Positions 12,501 to 22,570 of a stretch of 64,000 nt of DNA are shown one piece after another. The DNA is from Solicoccozyma terricola. Taxonomy: Eukaryota > Basidiomycota > Tremellomycetes > Filobasidiales > Piskurozymaceae. Positions within the stretch are counted from its first letter, which is position 1, and every line of letters begins with the position of its first letter. The notes below the pieces were generated by a model. That model was not told where the DNA came from. It made no database searches and saw only the letters and a program-made list of their open reading frames with translations. Location: the NCBI GenBank assembly GCA_001600875.1, contig BCLD01000004.1, positions 343,536-407,535 on the forward strand, read 5' to 3'. A program made the translations under genes and the position numbers.

Positions 12501-12951
12501 CCCACATCGCACTTCCCTCAATCACGGTACCACGCAACCACGAGTTCAACCCCCCTCCCTCCTGCCTCCTCATTCCACTCATTTCCTTTCCCTTCCCCCC
12601 CCCCTCCCCCTCCCCCCCGCTCCCCCGGGCCAAACTCACCAATCCAGTATAAGTAGCACCAGGCGTCGTACTAGTTTCCTTTGTAGTAGTTGGTTTTTCC
12701 GTATAAACCGTTACTGCACCAACGAATACTCCACCGGTTCTTGTCTTTGAATTGATTCCTAAATCCGACCACTCCGACCATTCCTCCGACCACGACGAAC
12801 CACCACCACCTCTTCGTCGTGCTGTTCTACCATGAAGCGCCGATACGTCGTTTATTTCCTGTTGATTTGAAAAGAGTAATGAAGAAGGGTCGATGATTAA
12901 GGGAGAGAAGAGGAGGAGGGTGAATATGAGGTTGGGTATTGATTGTTTCAT
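9546..12951 (-). CDS. secreted glycoside hydrolase family 79-like protein with C-terminal membrane anchor signal
   Basis: A multi-exon gene starting at 12951 with MKQSIPNLIFTLLLFSPLII, a signal peptide. A Ser/Thr/Pro-rich segment follows. The catalytic part then has FLGFSIELSVANTL, GPIVRVGGNSQEGSTLF, WYFGLAFNQSDVDSQSA and IGLQLGNEPDL, where the NEP glutamate is the likely acid/base. MVMLETNSASCGGFAGLSD follows and probably holds the nucleophile glutamate. After LIHVGGQNVYYN comes a beta-rich C-terminal domain of the GH79C type (VDLNADNGNIFAPAYAVYEK, then ITWAGQTLG). The end is a Gly/Ser linker and a hydrophobic tail (GTVGVVLGLMGAAAGAFLVAR), which suggests a GPI or membrane anchor. Family members act on glucuronic-acid-containing glycans; the substrate here is unknown. 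Introns carry homopolymers (11994-12017; one near 10351). Exon borders in the Pro-rich N-terminal part are less certain. Confidence 0.85.
11994..12017. repeat. 24-base G homopolymer in a GH79 gene intron
   Basis: An uninterrupted G-run, a C-run in the transcript, lies between the exon encoding the Ser/Thr-rich region and the exon encoding the FLGFSIELS segment. Confidence 0.9.
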
Positions 12952-13742
12952 TGTGGAGAAGAGAGAGGAGGGGGGGGGGGGAGAGGAAGGGAGAGGACGG
13001 GAAGGGAAAGGGAAGGGAAACGGGAAACGGGAAGGGAAAGGGAAGAAGCCTCGATGCAATAGGATGTCGATTGATGGATGATCCGATCCGACCAGATTTG
13101 AATATATGTTGAAATTGCTATGTACTGCTCAATCCGGTGTTCCTTGGAGGAATCCCAATTTCTTTGTTTCTTTTTCCCACCTTTTCCTGAATGTGCCCCG
13201 TTCCAACCCCTTCCCCCCTTTCCAGTGAGTGTCTGAAAATAAGTTTGTGAGGGGGTTGACCTGCGTTTTCCTTTTTTGTTTTCTGGCGATCGTTGGAATA
13301 TCGTTGGGATTGCCAAAAATAAAGTGGATGAAGATGATTGTCGTTGTCCACCGTTCCCTTCGCCTCGTTTGTGGATATATGCTCCACAGATGGGATGCCA
13401 AGAGTGCTTGGTCGCTGTGTATGGACGATGGATGGATGATGGATGATGATGTGAGGCGACTGTGCCGCGCGTTCACCATTTAAACAACAAGGGCAAGGCG
13501 GGGGAGGGAGAGGGAAGGGAAGGGAGGGAGAGAGAGGTTTATGCTTATTCCACGCGTGAGGCGGGACGGGACGGGACGAGGCGCGGGGGAGAATCGAACC
13601 GGCTGTTGACAATTCAAAACCAAACGATCAATGACGTGGCAAGACAACCCTGCCCACCTCCGACCTCCTATGCAACCTCCATTCAACGTTCCCCCTATCC
13701 ATTCACCTGACCCACTCCCCCCCATCCCCTCCCCCCCTCACA
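12952..13742. other. divergent intergenic region with polypurine tracts
   Basis: A promoter region between the GH79 gene (minus) and the Gfd2-like gene (plus). Bases 12957-13048 are almost pure G/A on the plus strand, so the GH79 transcript would have a C/T-rich leader next to its ATG. A second G/A tract lies at 13497-13535. No gene is convincing here; the open frames in these tracts are low-complexity. Confidence 0.6.
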
Positions 13743-16700
13743 ATGACAACAGCTATCATCGACGCTTATTATCGACATAGCGATATCGTATTTGAATGGT
13801 ACAAATCACTCGGTAGTAAAGCTGTTAGTCACCCTCCCCCCCACCCCCCCCTCTTCTTTTACCATCGACCAACGTTCTGACTTTCAACCGTTATGGGCGG
13901 GTTTTTTGCATTTGATTCAGGGATCAGCGATTAAATCACTCGTTTCGAATAAATCTTTGATTCGGAAGGATCATCCACTTGTGGAAAAATCGAATGATGG
14001 GGTTGTTTTGTACCTTGGTGAGTGCGCGAGCGCGAGCGTAGCTGCGAGCGTAGCGAGCAATGGTCTTTTCTGCGAACGGAGTGAGCTTTTGTTTGCGAGC
14101 GTAGCGAGCATTCGTTTCTTACGCGAACGGAGTGAGCTAATATCTGCGAGCGTAGCGAGCATTCATCGCGAACGGAGTGAGCACTCATTTCTTCCGCGAA
14201 CGGAGTGAGCTTTCATCTCTTACGCGAACGGAGTGAGCTAATATCTGCGAGCGTAGCGAGCATTCATTTCTTCTGCGAACGGAGTGAGCACTCATCTCTT
14301 ACGNNANNGNNNNTTCNTTTCTTNCGCGAACGGAGTGAGCTAATATCTGCGAGCGTAGCGAGCATTCATTTCTTCTGCGAACGGAGTGAGCACTCATCTC
14401 TTACGCGAACGGAGTGAGCTAATATCTGCGAGCGTAGCGAGCATTCATTTCTTCTGCGAATGGAGTGAGCTTTCATTTGCGAGCGAAGCGAGCATTCATT
14501 TCTTCCGCGAACGGAGTGAGCTAATATCTGCGAGCGTAGCGAGCATTCATCTCTTCCTGAGGGAAGCGAAGAGTCTTGTCTTCCGCGAGCGTAGCGAGCA
14601 CTCATTTCTTCCGCGAACGGAGTGAGCTATTTTCTGCGAGTGCAGCGAACACTTCATTTCTTTCCTAAGCGAAGTGAGGGAATCTTGTCTTTTGCGAGTG
14701 CAGCGAGCGATGTTGCAAGAATATTGAGCAATATTAGTCTTACTTGTTATCGTTTACTAATTTCCCTCCCTCCGTCCCTCCCTCCCTCCATCGTTCTCAT
14801 CATATAGGAATGTACCAAGATAACAAAGTCCGTCTTTTATTTTCATACAAGCAAATTGAATATCTACGATATTATATATGCGCGATTGGATTCAATGATC
14901 TTGATCATGAGAAAACGGGGAATGGGGGAGATTCAAAGAGGGAAGAGGTTGGATTACCGAGTTCGGTACATCTTGTTTTTCAGGATCAGTTGATAAAGTT
15001 GGTGAGCAGGACTATTGATATGTTCAGTTGATAGTTGGGGGTAGGTACTGATTTGGAGGTATGCGTGTTGGCTCTCTCCCCCCCCCCCCCCCCCCCCCCC
15101 CCCCCTACCCCCACAACAGCTTCCAATCATAATAAACACCCCAGACAAATTAACCGCTGCATTAAGGAATCCTACAAAGTTGTTCAAACAGATTGAAGAT
15201 GGATCATTCGAAAGATTGTATCGAAAGAAGAACGAGGAGATGGTGGCGTCGGTGGTGGCGTCGGTGGATGTTGCGGTTGATACTGTTGATGATCATAATA
15301 ATGGTATAAAGGATAGTCCAAAGGAAATTCCAAAGGTGATCGATCGTGAAGGTGTTGAATTGGGTCCTTGTAAGTGATAAAAGGAAAGAGGTTGATTCAT
15401 TCGGATAATCGTTAATGAAACCTCCCCCCCCCCCCCCCCCCTCCAACTCCAGCCGTCACTCGTCCACCTGGTCCACTAACAACATTCACCCACGCCGAAC
15501 AAGCATACATAATCTCCACACAAGGCGGACACCATCCAACATATCTCTCTTCCTCACCTGCAACTGGAAAATTCGCCAATTCAGTCGCAGGTCATGGTTT
15601 ATTCTTGTCGATTGATTTCAAAAGTTGGGAGATGGAATTAGGTGTTGTGATTGATTTCGGATGGGCAGCTTGTTGGTGGGAGAGTATTGGGAGTAGAGGG
15701 GATTGGAAAGAGGTTTTGGATCAAGGTCATTGGATGTGAGTGTCGAAAGGAAAAAGGTATAGCAAACGGGGGGAAAACGCAATATGCTGATGCGGGGGGA
15801 AATGTGGCGTGTAAAGCGTGGAAGAACATCAACAATACGTCAATGAGATAGCATCGGATGAGCAAAAAACGCCGTACCTCTACGGGTACAGCAAAGTGAT
15901 GCCGCTTGAAGAGTTCAGGAAGAGGGTTGGGAGTTTGATCCAAGATATGCAAGCGAAACTTGGTGAAAATGGTGGACCGATTTGTAAGTTGCATTCTACA
16001 TCTCCCCCTCCCCCCCCTACCCCCCCCCTACCCCCCTCCCCCCTCCCCCTCTTCTTGCCCTTGGCGTGAGTGGAGAATCGAATTGATGGAAATTTGACTT
16101 TTCTCCGTGACTCTTTAGATCTCGTCATCCACTCCACCGACCGACCACTCGAGACACTGGGTATTCTCGATCTTCCCTACGAGACTTTTCATACAACGAT
16201 GCAGCCGGAAGGATTCGTCGCACCGGCGTATGCTACTCGTAAGGGAAATGGCCAAGTGTTCGTGATTGTAAGTATCAGAGGAAAATCCCGGTGTTTTTTT
16301 TCTTTCTAATCAACCGACACTGAGACGATTTTCCACATCGATTCAATCAGGACACGGCGGAGATGATAGCCGCCTTGGAGAACGGGAGGAGAAAGGCTGA
16401 AGATGAACCTGAGAAGTTGGTCACCGATCTGACGCTACGTCAAACGGTCGATGTCGTCTGTCGGGAATACCCCGAACCATTACTCGGCTTCGGGAACAGT
16501 GGAAATGATGCATGGTTGACATTGGAGTGTTTCTTAGTTTGTGAGTTGTTAATACCCGATCTCCCCCTCGTGCAGCTAGCTAACACGTCAATCCCTTCGG
16601 GTCTCGTTGTAGTGGTAACCAAAAAATTTGAAATAGCAAAGACCGACTTTGTCCTCGCGCAAAGCGTAGTCAGCGATGTGAGAGGGGAAGACAAACTCCG

Positions 16701-16821
16701 ACTAGAGGAAGAGGAATTAGCTCGTAACCCCGTCGACTTTAGTTTCGATGGTTTGAACTGTGAAGTGGGAGAATATGGACCTGAAGCTGACTCGGATTTC
16801 GATCCGAGGGACGTGGAGTGA
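13743..16821 (+). CDS. Gfd2/YDR514C-like RNase H-fold protein
   Basis: Nine exons; those I could place exactly (13743-13823, 13921-14017, 14808-15001, 15120-15369, 15453-15735, 15817-15983, 16119-16267, then from 16351) keep one frame throughout. The N-terminus is MTTAIIDAYYRHSDIVFEWY. The core has AGHGLFLSIDFKSWEMELG, VIDFGWAACWWES, WIVEEHQQYV, a central RPLETLGILDLP segment and GFGNSGNDAWLTLECFL. This order (hydrophobic strand with D, an E-H motif, DTAEMIAAL, then GND-W/Y-TL near the end) matches the fungal Gfd2/YDR514C-like family of exonuclease-like RNase H folds. The first motif is D-F-K rather than the D-x-E of active DEDD nucleases as I know them, so catalysis is doubtful. The tail is acidic. 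The second intron (14018-14807, 790 bp) contains the large repeat array; the third and fourth carry C homopolymers. Confidence 0.75.
14024..14709. repeat. intronic tandem array of GCGAACGGAGTGAGC / GCGAGCGTAGCGAGC units
   Basis: The intron of the Gfd2-like gene is filled by two 15-bp cores, A (GCGAACGGAGTGAGC) and B (GCGAGCGTAGCGAGC), separated by 8- or 13-bp spacers such as TAATATCT and ATTCATTTCTTCT. In the middle, A-8-B-13-A-13 makes a 79-bp higher-order period repeated about three times. About twelve A and eight B cores are visible, with drift at both edges. Bases 14284-14323 contain Ns, as expected where near-identical units collapse in assembly. The long open frames on both strands across it are a by-product of the period. 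The spacers are not unique sequences, so this is not a CRISPR array. Confidence 0.95.
15078..15105. repeat. 28-base C homopolymer in a Gfd2-like gene intron
   Basis: It lies just upstream of the acceptor ACAACAG (exon starts at 15120), so it forms the pyrimidine tract of that intron. A second C-run of 18 (15424-15441) occupies the same position in the next intron. Confidence 0.9.
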
Positions 16822-17290
16822 CGAATGATGGTGGATGGCACACACGACGACGACGACGACGACGAAGACGAAGACGAAGATGACGACTTACGATATCTGA
16901 CGCGATTAAAGACGTTTCCGTAAATAATGTACTCCCTTGACGTTTCATGATATCACCCTCTTGCTATATTCCATCCATCCTCACACGCGGCAAAATCGTC
17001 GTTTCCAAAGTAATACCGATAGAAACAGCATAAGGAGGCCAACGAGAAACCCGGCCCCCTTCCTATAGTACTCTACTACAGGGGGAAAAGGACTTTTCCT
17101 GGGCGCCGCGATACACCATCTCCCAACTAACCCCGCATTCTCTCCCCCTCCTCTTTCTAGAACCAACCAACACGAACCATCCCAAATCCGTACCCCCAAT
17201 ATGCGATAGGTATCTTCCCCAGATGAATTTTCGATGTCGATTGATTCCAAAAGATCGAGGAAAAGAAGAAAACGATTCCGGGCGAGCTGT
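16822..17290. other. convergent intergenic between the Gfd2-like gene and RPS16
   Basis: It holds the 3' regions of two converging genes. A (GAC)n/(GAA)n-like stretch at 16848-16882 follows the Gfd2-like stop. I see no gene. Confidence 0.5.
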
Positions 17291-17958
17291 TTAACGGTAA
17301 GACTTTTGTCGACGAGCACGAGCTCCACGACCACCGAACTATTCCACGTCAACGAAAAAAGAAAAAGAAATGAGTATCTATTGTGAGAGGAAGGACCGAT
17401 GGGTTTATAGGCACTCACCTTCTTTGGCTCCATCCTCCTTGGGTCGGCAACCAACAGAGTTCGATCGTATTGGATAAGAGCTTTCTTAAGCTCAAGAGCA
17501 GAAGCAGCATCCTCGTTCTTGGCGTAGAACCTGAAAAGAACCACCAGAAAGAATCAGCATCCTGTAACAACCTCTTCCACTGACCCTTTATTCTTGAAAA
17601 AAACTCACGCAACAACACCCTTGGCAATAGCTTGCCTCAAAGCGTAAACCTGAGAAACATGACCACCACCCTTAACCCTCAACCTAATATCGATGTTTGC
17701 GAATCGTTCAGTTCCAATAGTGAGGATTGGCTCGTAAACCTTGTATCGGAGCATGGCTGGCTCGAGGAGGGAGATTGGCTTTCCGTCGATCTTGATGAGA
17801 CCTTTACCGGCTGAGACGTGGGCGACGGCGGTGGCCGTCTGGATTTGAGGGAAAAGGAAGTAATGAGGTCGTCGAGGTCAGTTACGTCTTGGACCACACT
17901 GGATCGTCAGCGACGGATAACGCACCTTCTTCTTGCCGAAGCACTGAACTGATGCCAT
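17291..17958 (-). CDS. RPS16: 40S ribosomal protein S16 (uS9)
   Basis: Exon 1 encodes [11 protein letters not shown], a short N-terminal exon usual for this gene. The next exon gives [20 protein letters not shown] and continues through [20 protein letters not shown] and [20 protein letters not shown]. After another intron comes [20 protein letters not shown] up to DPRRMEPKK. The last exon supplies [15 protein letters not shown], the conserved uS9 tail that reaches into the decoding centre. The whole protein is close to 143 residues, as in other eukaryotes. It is a component of the small ribosomal subunit head. It is divergent from RPS2 across a 1.27 kb gap, so co-regulation of the two is plausible. 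Confidence 0.97.
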
Positions 17959-19224
17959 ATCGACTACTTTTAAGAAGTTGGGTGTTGGAAAAGTTCTTGA
18001 ATCTGGAGGGGAGGGAATGGATAGAGAAGAGACGGGAAGTATGATTAGCATTCGGGTCCCTCTTTAAGGGTTTTGGATTGCTTCAACGCCGGCTCTTCTC
18101 GTTTCCACTCGATTTTAAACATATCGCATGACCACGGTGAATATCCAAAGAGTGAACCCTCTGTTTGACGAGGCAGTCTTTCCGAACCGAATAGGCCCGA
18201 TAGACTATCGACCTGAACCCCAGCCAGCCTGAATATATATCCCTTTTGCCAATCTTCCGCAATGTGTTCCTTGCTCAATCTCACTCCTATTCCCTCTTAC
18301 ATACTCACACTTTTCCTTTCTAATGAGATATAACGATATGGTTCGTCGTTGAAGAGAGCCGTGGAAAGCAAGGTTTGAATGCGATTCGAGTCGTGTATTG
18401 ATGATTGTCGTTGATTTCCAGATATAAATTTCCAACGAGAGAATAGGTTGCCAGCGGGAGACGCGAGAGAGAGAGAGCGAGAGAGATAGGTAACAGCAAG
18501 AAGGAATCAGTACACCGAGTCCTTGGATAATCAACGCCGTAACCTGCTCACAGCTTGATTGCGATGTTCTTTGAGGGAGAACAGAGGACACTCCGCCAGC
18601 CAGAACACGAGACCTAGGGGACGGTTGAGCTATGCGCTTCGCGGTGCGCCCGGGGGATATGCGCTTAAGTGCGCTTGGGAACGGCGGGGGAAATGGGCGT
18701 CGGCGTTAAGAAGTGGGGGTGATTGTTATCTCCGACGGTCACTCACGGGCCAGCGGCATGGGTCCTCATCGAGTAGCTTCAGTCTTGGGCAGTGGAACAG
18801 TTGGAATTATCATACATAGGCCATCGAGGTGAGTTAGGTGTGCGGGAGGGTGGTGATGGTGATGGTTGGTGGTTGGTGGTGGGTCAAGCGTGTGGACGGT
18901 GTGGTATTCTGGACGGCAACCATCAACGTAAAATCGCAAGACCACCGATTACCGTTAGGAAACGCAACAAGGAAATGCAAAGATGGATTTATGCCTTGGA
19001 CCGCAATCACGATATCCACCCTCTCGTCCTGGAAACTATCTCTTCAACAACTTGAACATCCCGACTACCCACGTTCCCCACGCACGCGCACATACACACC
19101 ACCACCACCACCACTCCTCGCCCGAAACCTTACATCCCAGAACAACCTCACTGACCTGTCCCCTACAAACAGCTCCTCAAGACTCCCGACTCTTTCAAAA
19201 CTCCACCCCAACACATAAAACATC
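17959..19224. promoter_or_regulatory. divergent promoter region RPS16/RPS2
   Basis: 1.27 kb between two ribosomal protein genes read outward. It contains a GA-repeat (about 18466-18488) and a GC-rich patch with a short hairpin-like GCGCTTCGCGGTGCGC (about 18630). CA/CT-rich sequence lies just before the RPS2 ATG. I could not support a gene, tRNA or snoRNA in it. The ATG-to-ATG distance is large for this gene-dense window, leaving room for long leaders or a non-coding RNA. Confidence 0.6.
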
Positions 19225-20712
19225 ATGGCTGAGGGTGCTGCTGGTGCCGCTGGCGCTGCTGGATCTCGAGGTGGTTTCGGTCGTGGACGAGGTGCGGACC
19301 GTGGACGAGGACGAGGTCGTGGTCGTCGTGGTGGTAAGAAGGTGAGTCTTTAGCAAAGGGAAGAATTCATTCTTGGTCGCATCAGTGGGAATCTCTTTGG
19401 CGAGCGCAGATATCATCATTTCTTTCGCGTAGCGAAGACTGTTGTTTTGTGCGAATGCCGTGAACAATAAATGACTCTACTCGAGTGTTGCGAACTTTTT
19501 TGGGCCAGCGTACCGGGCACGGAGCGAGCAAAGAATGTTGTTTTCTGCCAACGTAGGCTACCACGACTCTACGAGTGTCACGAGTAGTCATGACCTGCTA
19601 CGCAGCGTTTGCAAAGATTTTATTCTTCTCTCGACTTCGCGCGAAGAACGTTTTCGAAATTCCCATGTTTCACAAGTGCTAATCACCTTTATGGCTTCGC
19701 CTCTTTACTATAATAACAGGACGAGGAGAAGGCATGGGTCCCTGTCACCAAGCTTGGTCGTCTCGTCAACGATGGAAAGATCAAGTCTTTGGAGGAATGC
19801 TACCTCTTCTCTCTCCCCATCAAGGAGTACCAGATTGTCGACAAGTTCTTGCCGACCTTGAAGGATGAGGTGAGTTTCGGCCCGGCCTTTTTGTTGAGGA
19901 CAGATGGGTGTAATGGGAAACCTCATGCCGTGTCTCTCTCTCTTTTTCTTTACTTTGCAACCCACCAGGTCATGCACATCGCTCCCGTACAAAAGCAGAC
20001 CTCTGCCGGTCAACGAACCCGATTCAAGGCGTTCGTCGCCGTCGGTGACTTTGACGGACACGTCGGTCTCGGTGTCAAGTGCGCCAAGGAAGTAGCCACC
20101 GCTATCCGAGGTGCCATCATCTCCGCCAAACTCTCCATCGTCCCCGTTCGTCGTGGTTACTGGGGTTCCCACATCCAAGAACCACACACTGTCCCAATGA
20201 AGGTTTCTGGAAAGTGTGGTTCAGTCATGTGCCGATTGGTTCCAGCTCCTCGTGGAACTGGTATCGTCGCTGCTCCAGCCTCAAAGAGGTTGTTGCAGAT
20301 GGCTGGTATCCAGGATTGTTACACCCAGTCCAAGGGTTCTACCGCTACCCAGGGTAACTGTGAGTACCGTTTTTATTTCCTTGGAAGTTTCAGGGGGGTC
20401 ACGTACACCTCGGGGTTGGAAAGTAGAACACTGATCGTGTATCCTTGAAATTTCCCCGCCCATCATACAGTCTTGAAGGCTACCCTCGCTGCCATCGCCA
20501 AGACCTACGAGTTCCTCTCCCCAGACTTGTGGAAGGTCATCGCTCCCGGTCAGACTCCGTGAGTTTCTCAATCTCAACTTGGATATTCCCATCCCGTCAT
20601 CATCACAAAAACGCTAACAATCGCATGAAATGGTTTTTTTTTTCCTTTCCCCCCCAGTTACGACGAGTTCGCCCTTCACCTCCAGATGGGTGCCAAGAAG
20701 GTCGCCTACTAA
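19225..20712 (+). CDS. RPS2: 40S ribosomal protein S2 (uS5)
   Basis: Five exons, 19225-19341, 19720-19869, 19969-20359, 20471-20558 and 20658-20712, sum to 267 codons (266 aa). The N-terminus has the Gly/Arg-rich region typical of eukaryotic S2 ([20 protein letters not shown]). This is followed by [20 protein letters not shown] and the S5 fold core: [57 protein letters not shown] and [15 protein letters not shown]. The C-terminus is [14 protein letters not shown]. It belongs to the small ribosomal subunit near the mRNA entry site. The first intron (19342-19719, 378 bp) is the longest and carries a decayed form of the repeat found in the Gfd2-like gene intron. Confidence 0.97.
19384..19640. 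repeat. degenerate relative of the GCGAGCGTAGCGAGC array, in RPS2 intron 1
   Basis: Scattered matches to the array at 14024-14709. Here GGAGCGAGCAAAGAATG is followed by TTGTTTTCTGCCAACG (19521-19553). The array has GTAGCGAGCAATGG followed by TCTTTTCTGCGAACGG at 14050-14079. Other remnants are GGCGAGCGCAGATATC and ATCATTTCTTTCGCGTAGCG. Core order and spacer words (CATTTCTT, TTTTCTGC) are kept while individual bases have drifted. Confidence 0.6.
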
Positions 20713-21013
20713 GCGGATCGTCATCGTCGGGGTTTCTGTCTTTTCGTCCCTTTATCGGCCCTTTTCAGTGTTTGTTTTTGGAGGGGTTTTATAGATCTAT
20801 GGATGCTAGGCAAAACTTGAATGATTATGATTTGTTTTTCGGTCGTTGCCTTTGTGGTGTTTCCACCCGTCCCATCAAGGCCATCGAGTACGATGAGCTA
20901 GTGCAGTTCGTGATCTATGTCTACAAGAAGCGGGGTTTGCCGAATTTACATGCAAAATAAACACAAGACTACCATTTACTATTTACAACTTCCCGAGTCT
21001 AGTGGTTTGATCA
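20713..21013. other. convergent 3' region between RPS2 and the membrane-protein gene
   Basis: T-rich sequence after the RPS2 stop, then AT-richer sequence before the neighbouring stop codon. No gene seen. Confidence 0.5.
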
Positions 21014-22228
21014 TTATCTCAAACTGTCCATCTCTCTTATTCTCCTTCTCCTATTCTCGCTCAAAGCAACCATCAATTCCCAACCAACCTCCACATCCCT
21101 CCTCATTTTCTCTCTCAATCCACCTCTCACCAACTCCTCATCAATACCTCCTTCCGCGCGATCATCTTCTATCCATCCGAATCCAGCACTTGCTTCTCGA
21201 ACAGTACTTGAATTCCTAGCCACCCTCGTCAATCTTTCATCCCTTTCACCTTTCTCTATCACTCTCGATCGGAGTGTACCGTTCCGAATCGTTGCTTTTC
21301 GAGCGAGGGTGGAGAGTGATGTCATTGAGCGTGCTGTTTGAAGATGTTGTAGTAGATTCCGGAGGGAGGTTGGGATTGGAGTTGGGACGGTGGATGTTCT
21401 AGGTAGGTAAAGGAGGGAGAGGGTGAGGATGAGATGAAGGATTGTTCGGAGTTGGAAGAGGCGATGATCAAGCTGTAGATGGAGGGAATAAAGGGGGTGG
21501 GAGGAGAATCTTGATTTTTAGTTCTTCCGAAAAAAAATCGATGAACACAGGCAATGAGAAAAAGGAGACGGACGACTAACCTGTAAAACATCATTCTTCC
21601 CATCTCCTAAATGGAAAGCAAACCTCGTATACCCTTCCAAGAAGAAAAATACACCTTCTATCCAAGTCCCTACTTTCCTCCATCTGCCTTGACCTCCTCC
21701 AATCAGCATCACCGCATTCATGAATACGAGTTGTACCACATAAGACCAGAGAATACGCGTGGTGATCGTAGTGAGCATATATTCATCAATCGTCTTTGCC
21801 CATCCAGAAGAAAAGACACCATGTCCGAATCGAGCGTACAACATGCGATTATCCATAGAGTGACGAAGTTTGTTAGATAAGATGTTTGTAGATGTGTACA
21901 TCGATAGAGTCGCATCGACTGAATCCTTGGAGAGTAATGCTTTGCGTAAGATCTCTGGTGAAACATCAATTGGTAATCCGAAATGAACGAAAACGTTGAA
22001 TGGTGGATTGAGAAGAAGGTCATACATCAAGACGGTAATGTTGATGGCCACTAGACCGAGAATGACGTTGTGATATCGAGTCGGGGTGGTAGATGGTTGT
22101 GACGACGCTGTGTGTCGCGTGTTGAAAGCTTGCCATGTGGTGTAGATTACGGGACTTGAGAGGAGTAGGATAGGGATGAAAGGTTCGAACAGAGGGAGGA
22201 TTTGAGATGCCCATGCTGAGGATGGCAT
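21014..22228 (-). CDS. unknown multi-pass membrane protein
   Basis: Two exons (22228-21581 and 21472-21014) sum to 369 codons (368 aa). Hydrophobic segments include ILPLFEPFIPILLLSSPVIY, VILGLVAINITVLMYDLLL, ILWSYVVQLVFMNAVMLIG and, after the intron, LFQLRTILHLILTLSLLYL. Between the second and third lies a soluble stretch (FGLPIDVSPEILRKALLSKD). The C-terminal ~90 residues are highly charged (Arg/Glu-rich), with no motif I know. A short weakly hydrophobic stretch (GTWIEGVFFFLEGYTRFAF) precedes the splice site. I do not recognise the family. It shares a 342 bp divergent promoter with the AN1 zinc-finger gene. Confidence 0.75.
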
Positions 22229-22570
22229 TGGAAGTAGGGGTGAGTGGGATGTGTATACCCACTCCCTCTCTCTCTTCCTCTACTCCTTTACCCCCTAATG
22301 CCCCCTCTCTCCCTGATTACATAATCCAAAAGTCAACAACTCCCGCCCCAGCACCTTCCAGCACCGAGGGGGAGGACACACGATGACCAAGCGATCACTT
22401 CTGCTCCTTCTTCCAGCATCAATCCATCCCACTGTCCCACTACATACTTCGCCATCATCCAACATCTACCAGGTGTCCACTCTCACAAATCCCACTCATT
22501 TCCAATCACCAACTCACTTTTACAAACACCGATCACCTTACCCGCCACCCCAACATCCATCGTGCCCATC
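22229..22570. promoter_or_regulatory. divergent promoter, membrane protein / AN1 zinc finger gene
   Basis: Contains CCCCCTAATGCCCCCT (about 22290-22305), two CCCCT words like the stress response element of ascomycete yeasts, and CA/CT-rich sequence before the AN1 gene ATG. ZFAND2-type genes are stress-induced in animals, so the words are suggestive only. Confidence 0.35.

Noticed and set aside
13590..13625. tRNA-like T-arm (GGTTCGATTC on the minus strand)
   Set aside because: The flanking bases do not pair into a T stem, and no acceptor or anticodon arm could be drawn around it.
13931..14625. Long open frames on both strands encoding Ser/Arg/Glu repeat proteins
   Set aside because: They arise from the array period, which happens to lack stops in several frames. 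They sit in an intron with matching splice phases and contain unresolved bases.
14024..14709. CRISPR-like array
   Set aside because: Repeats are regular, but the spacers are few recurring words rather than unique sequences, the locus is inside a spliced eukaryotic intron, and there are no cas genes.
18600..18720. Structured RNA gene in the GC-rich patch between RPS16 and RPS2
   Set aside because: Only one short hairpin is visible; there are no conserved boxes of snoRNA, snRNA or tRNA type.
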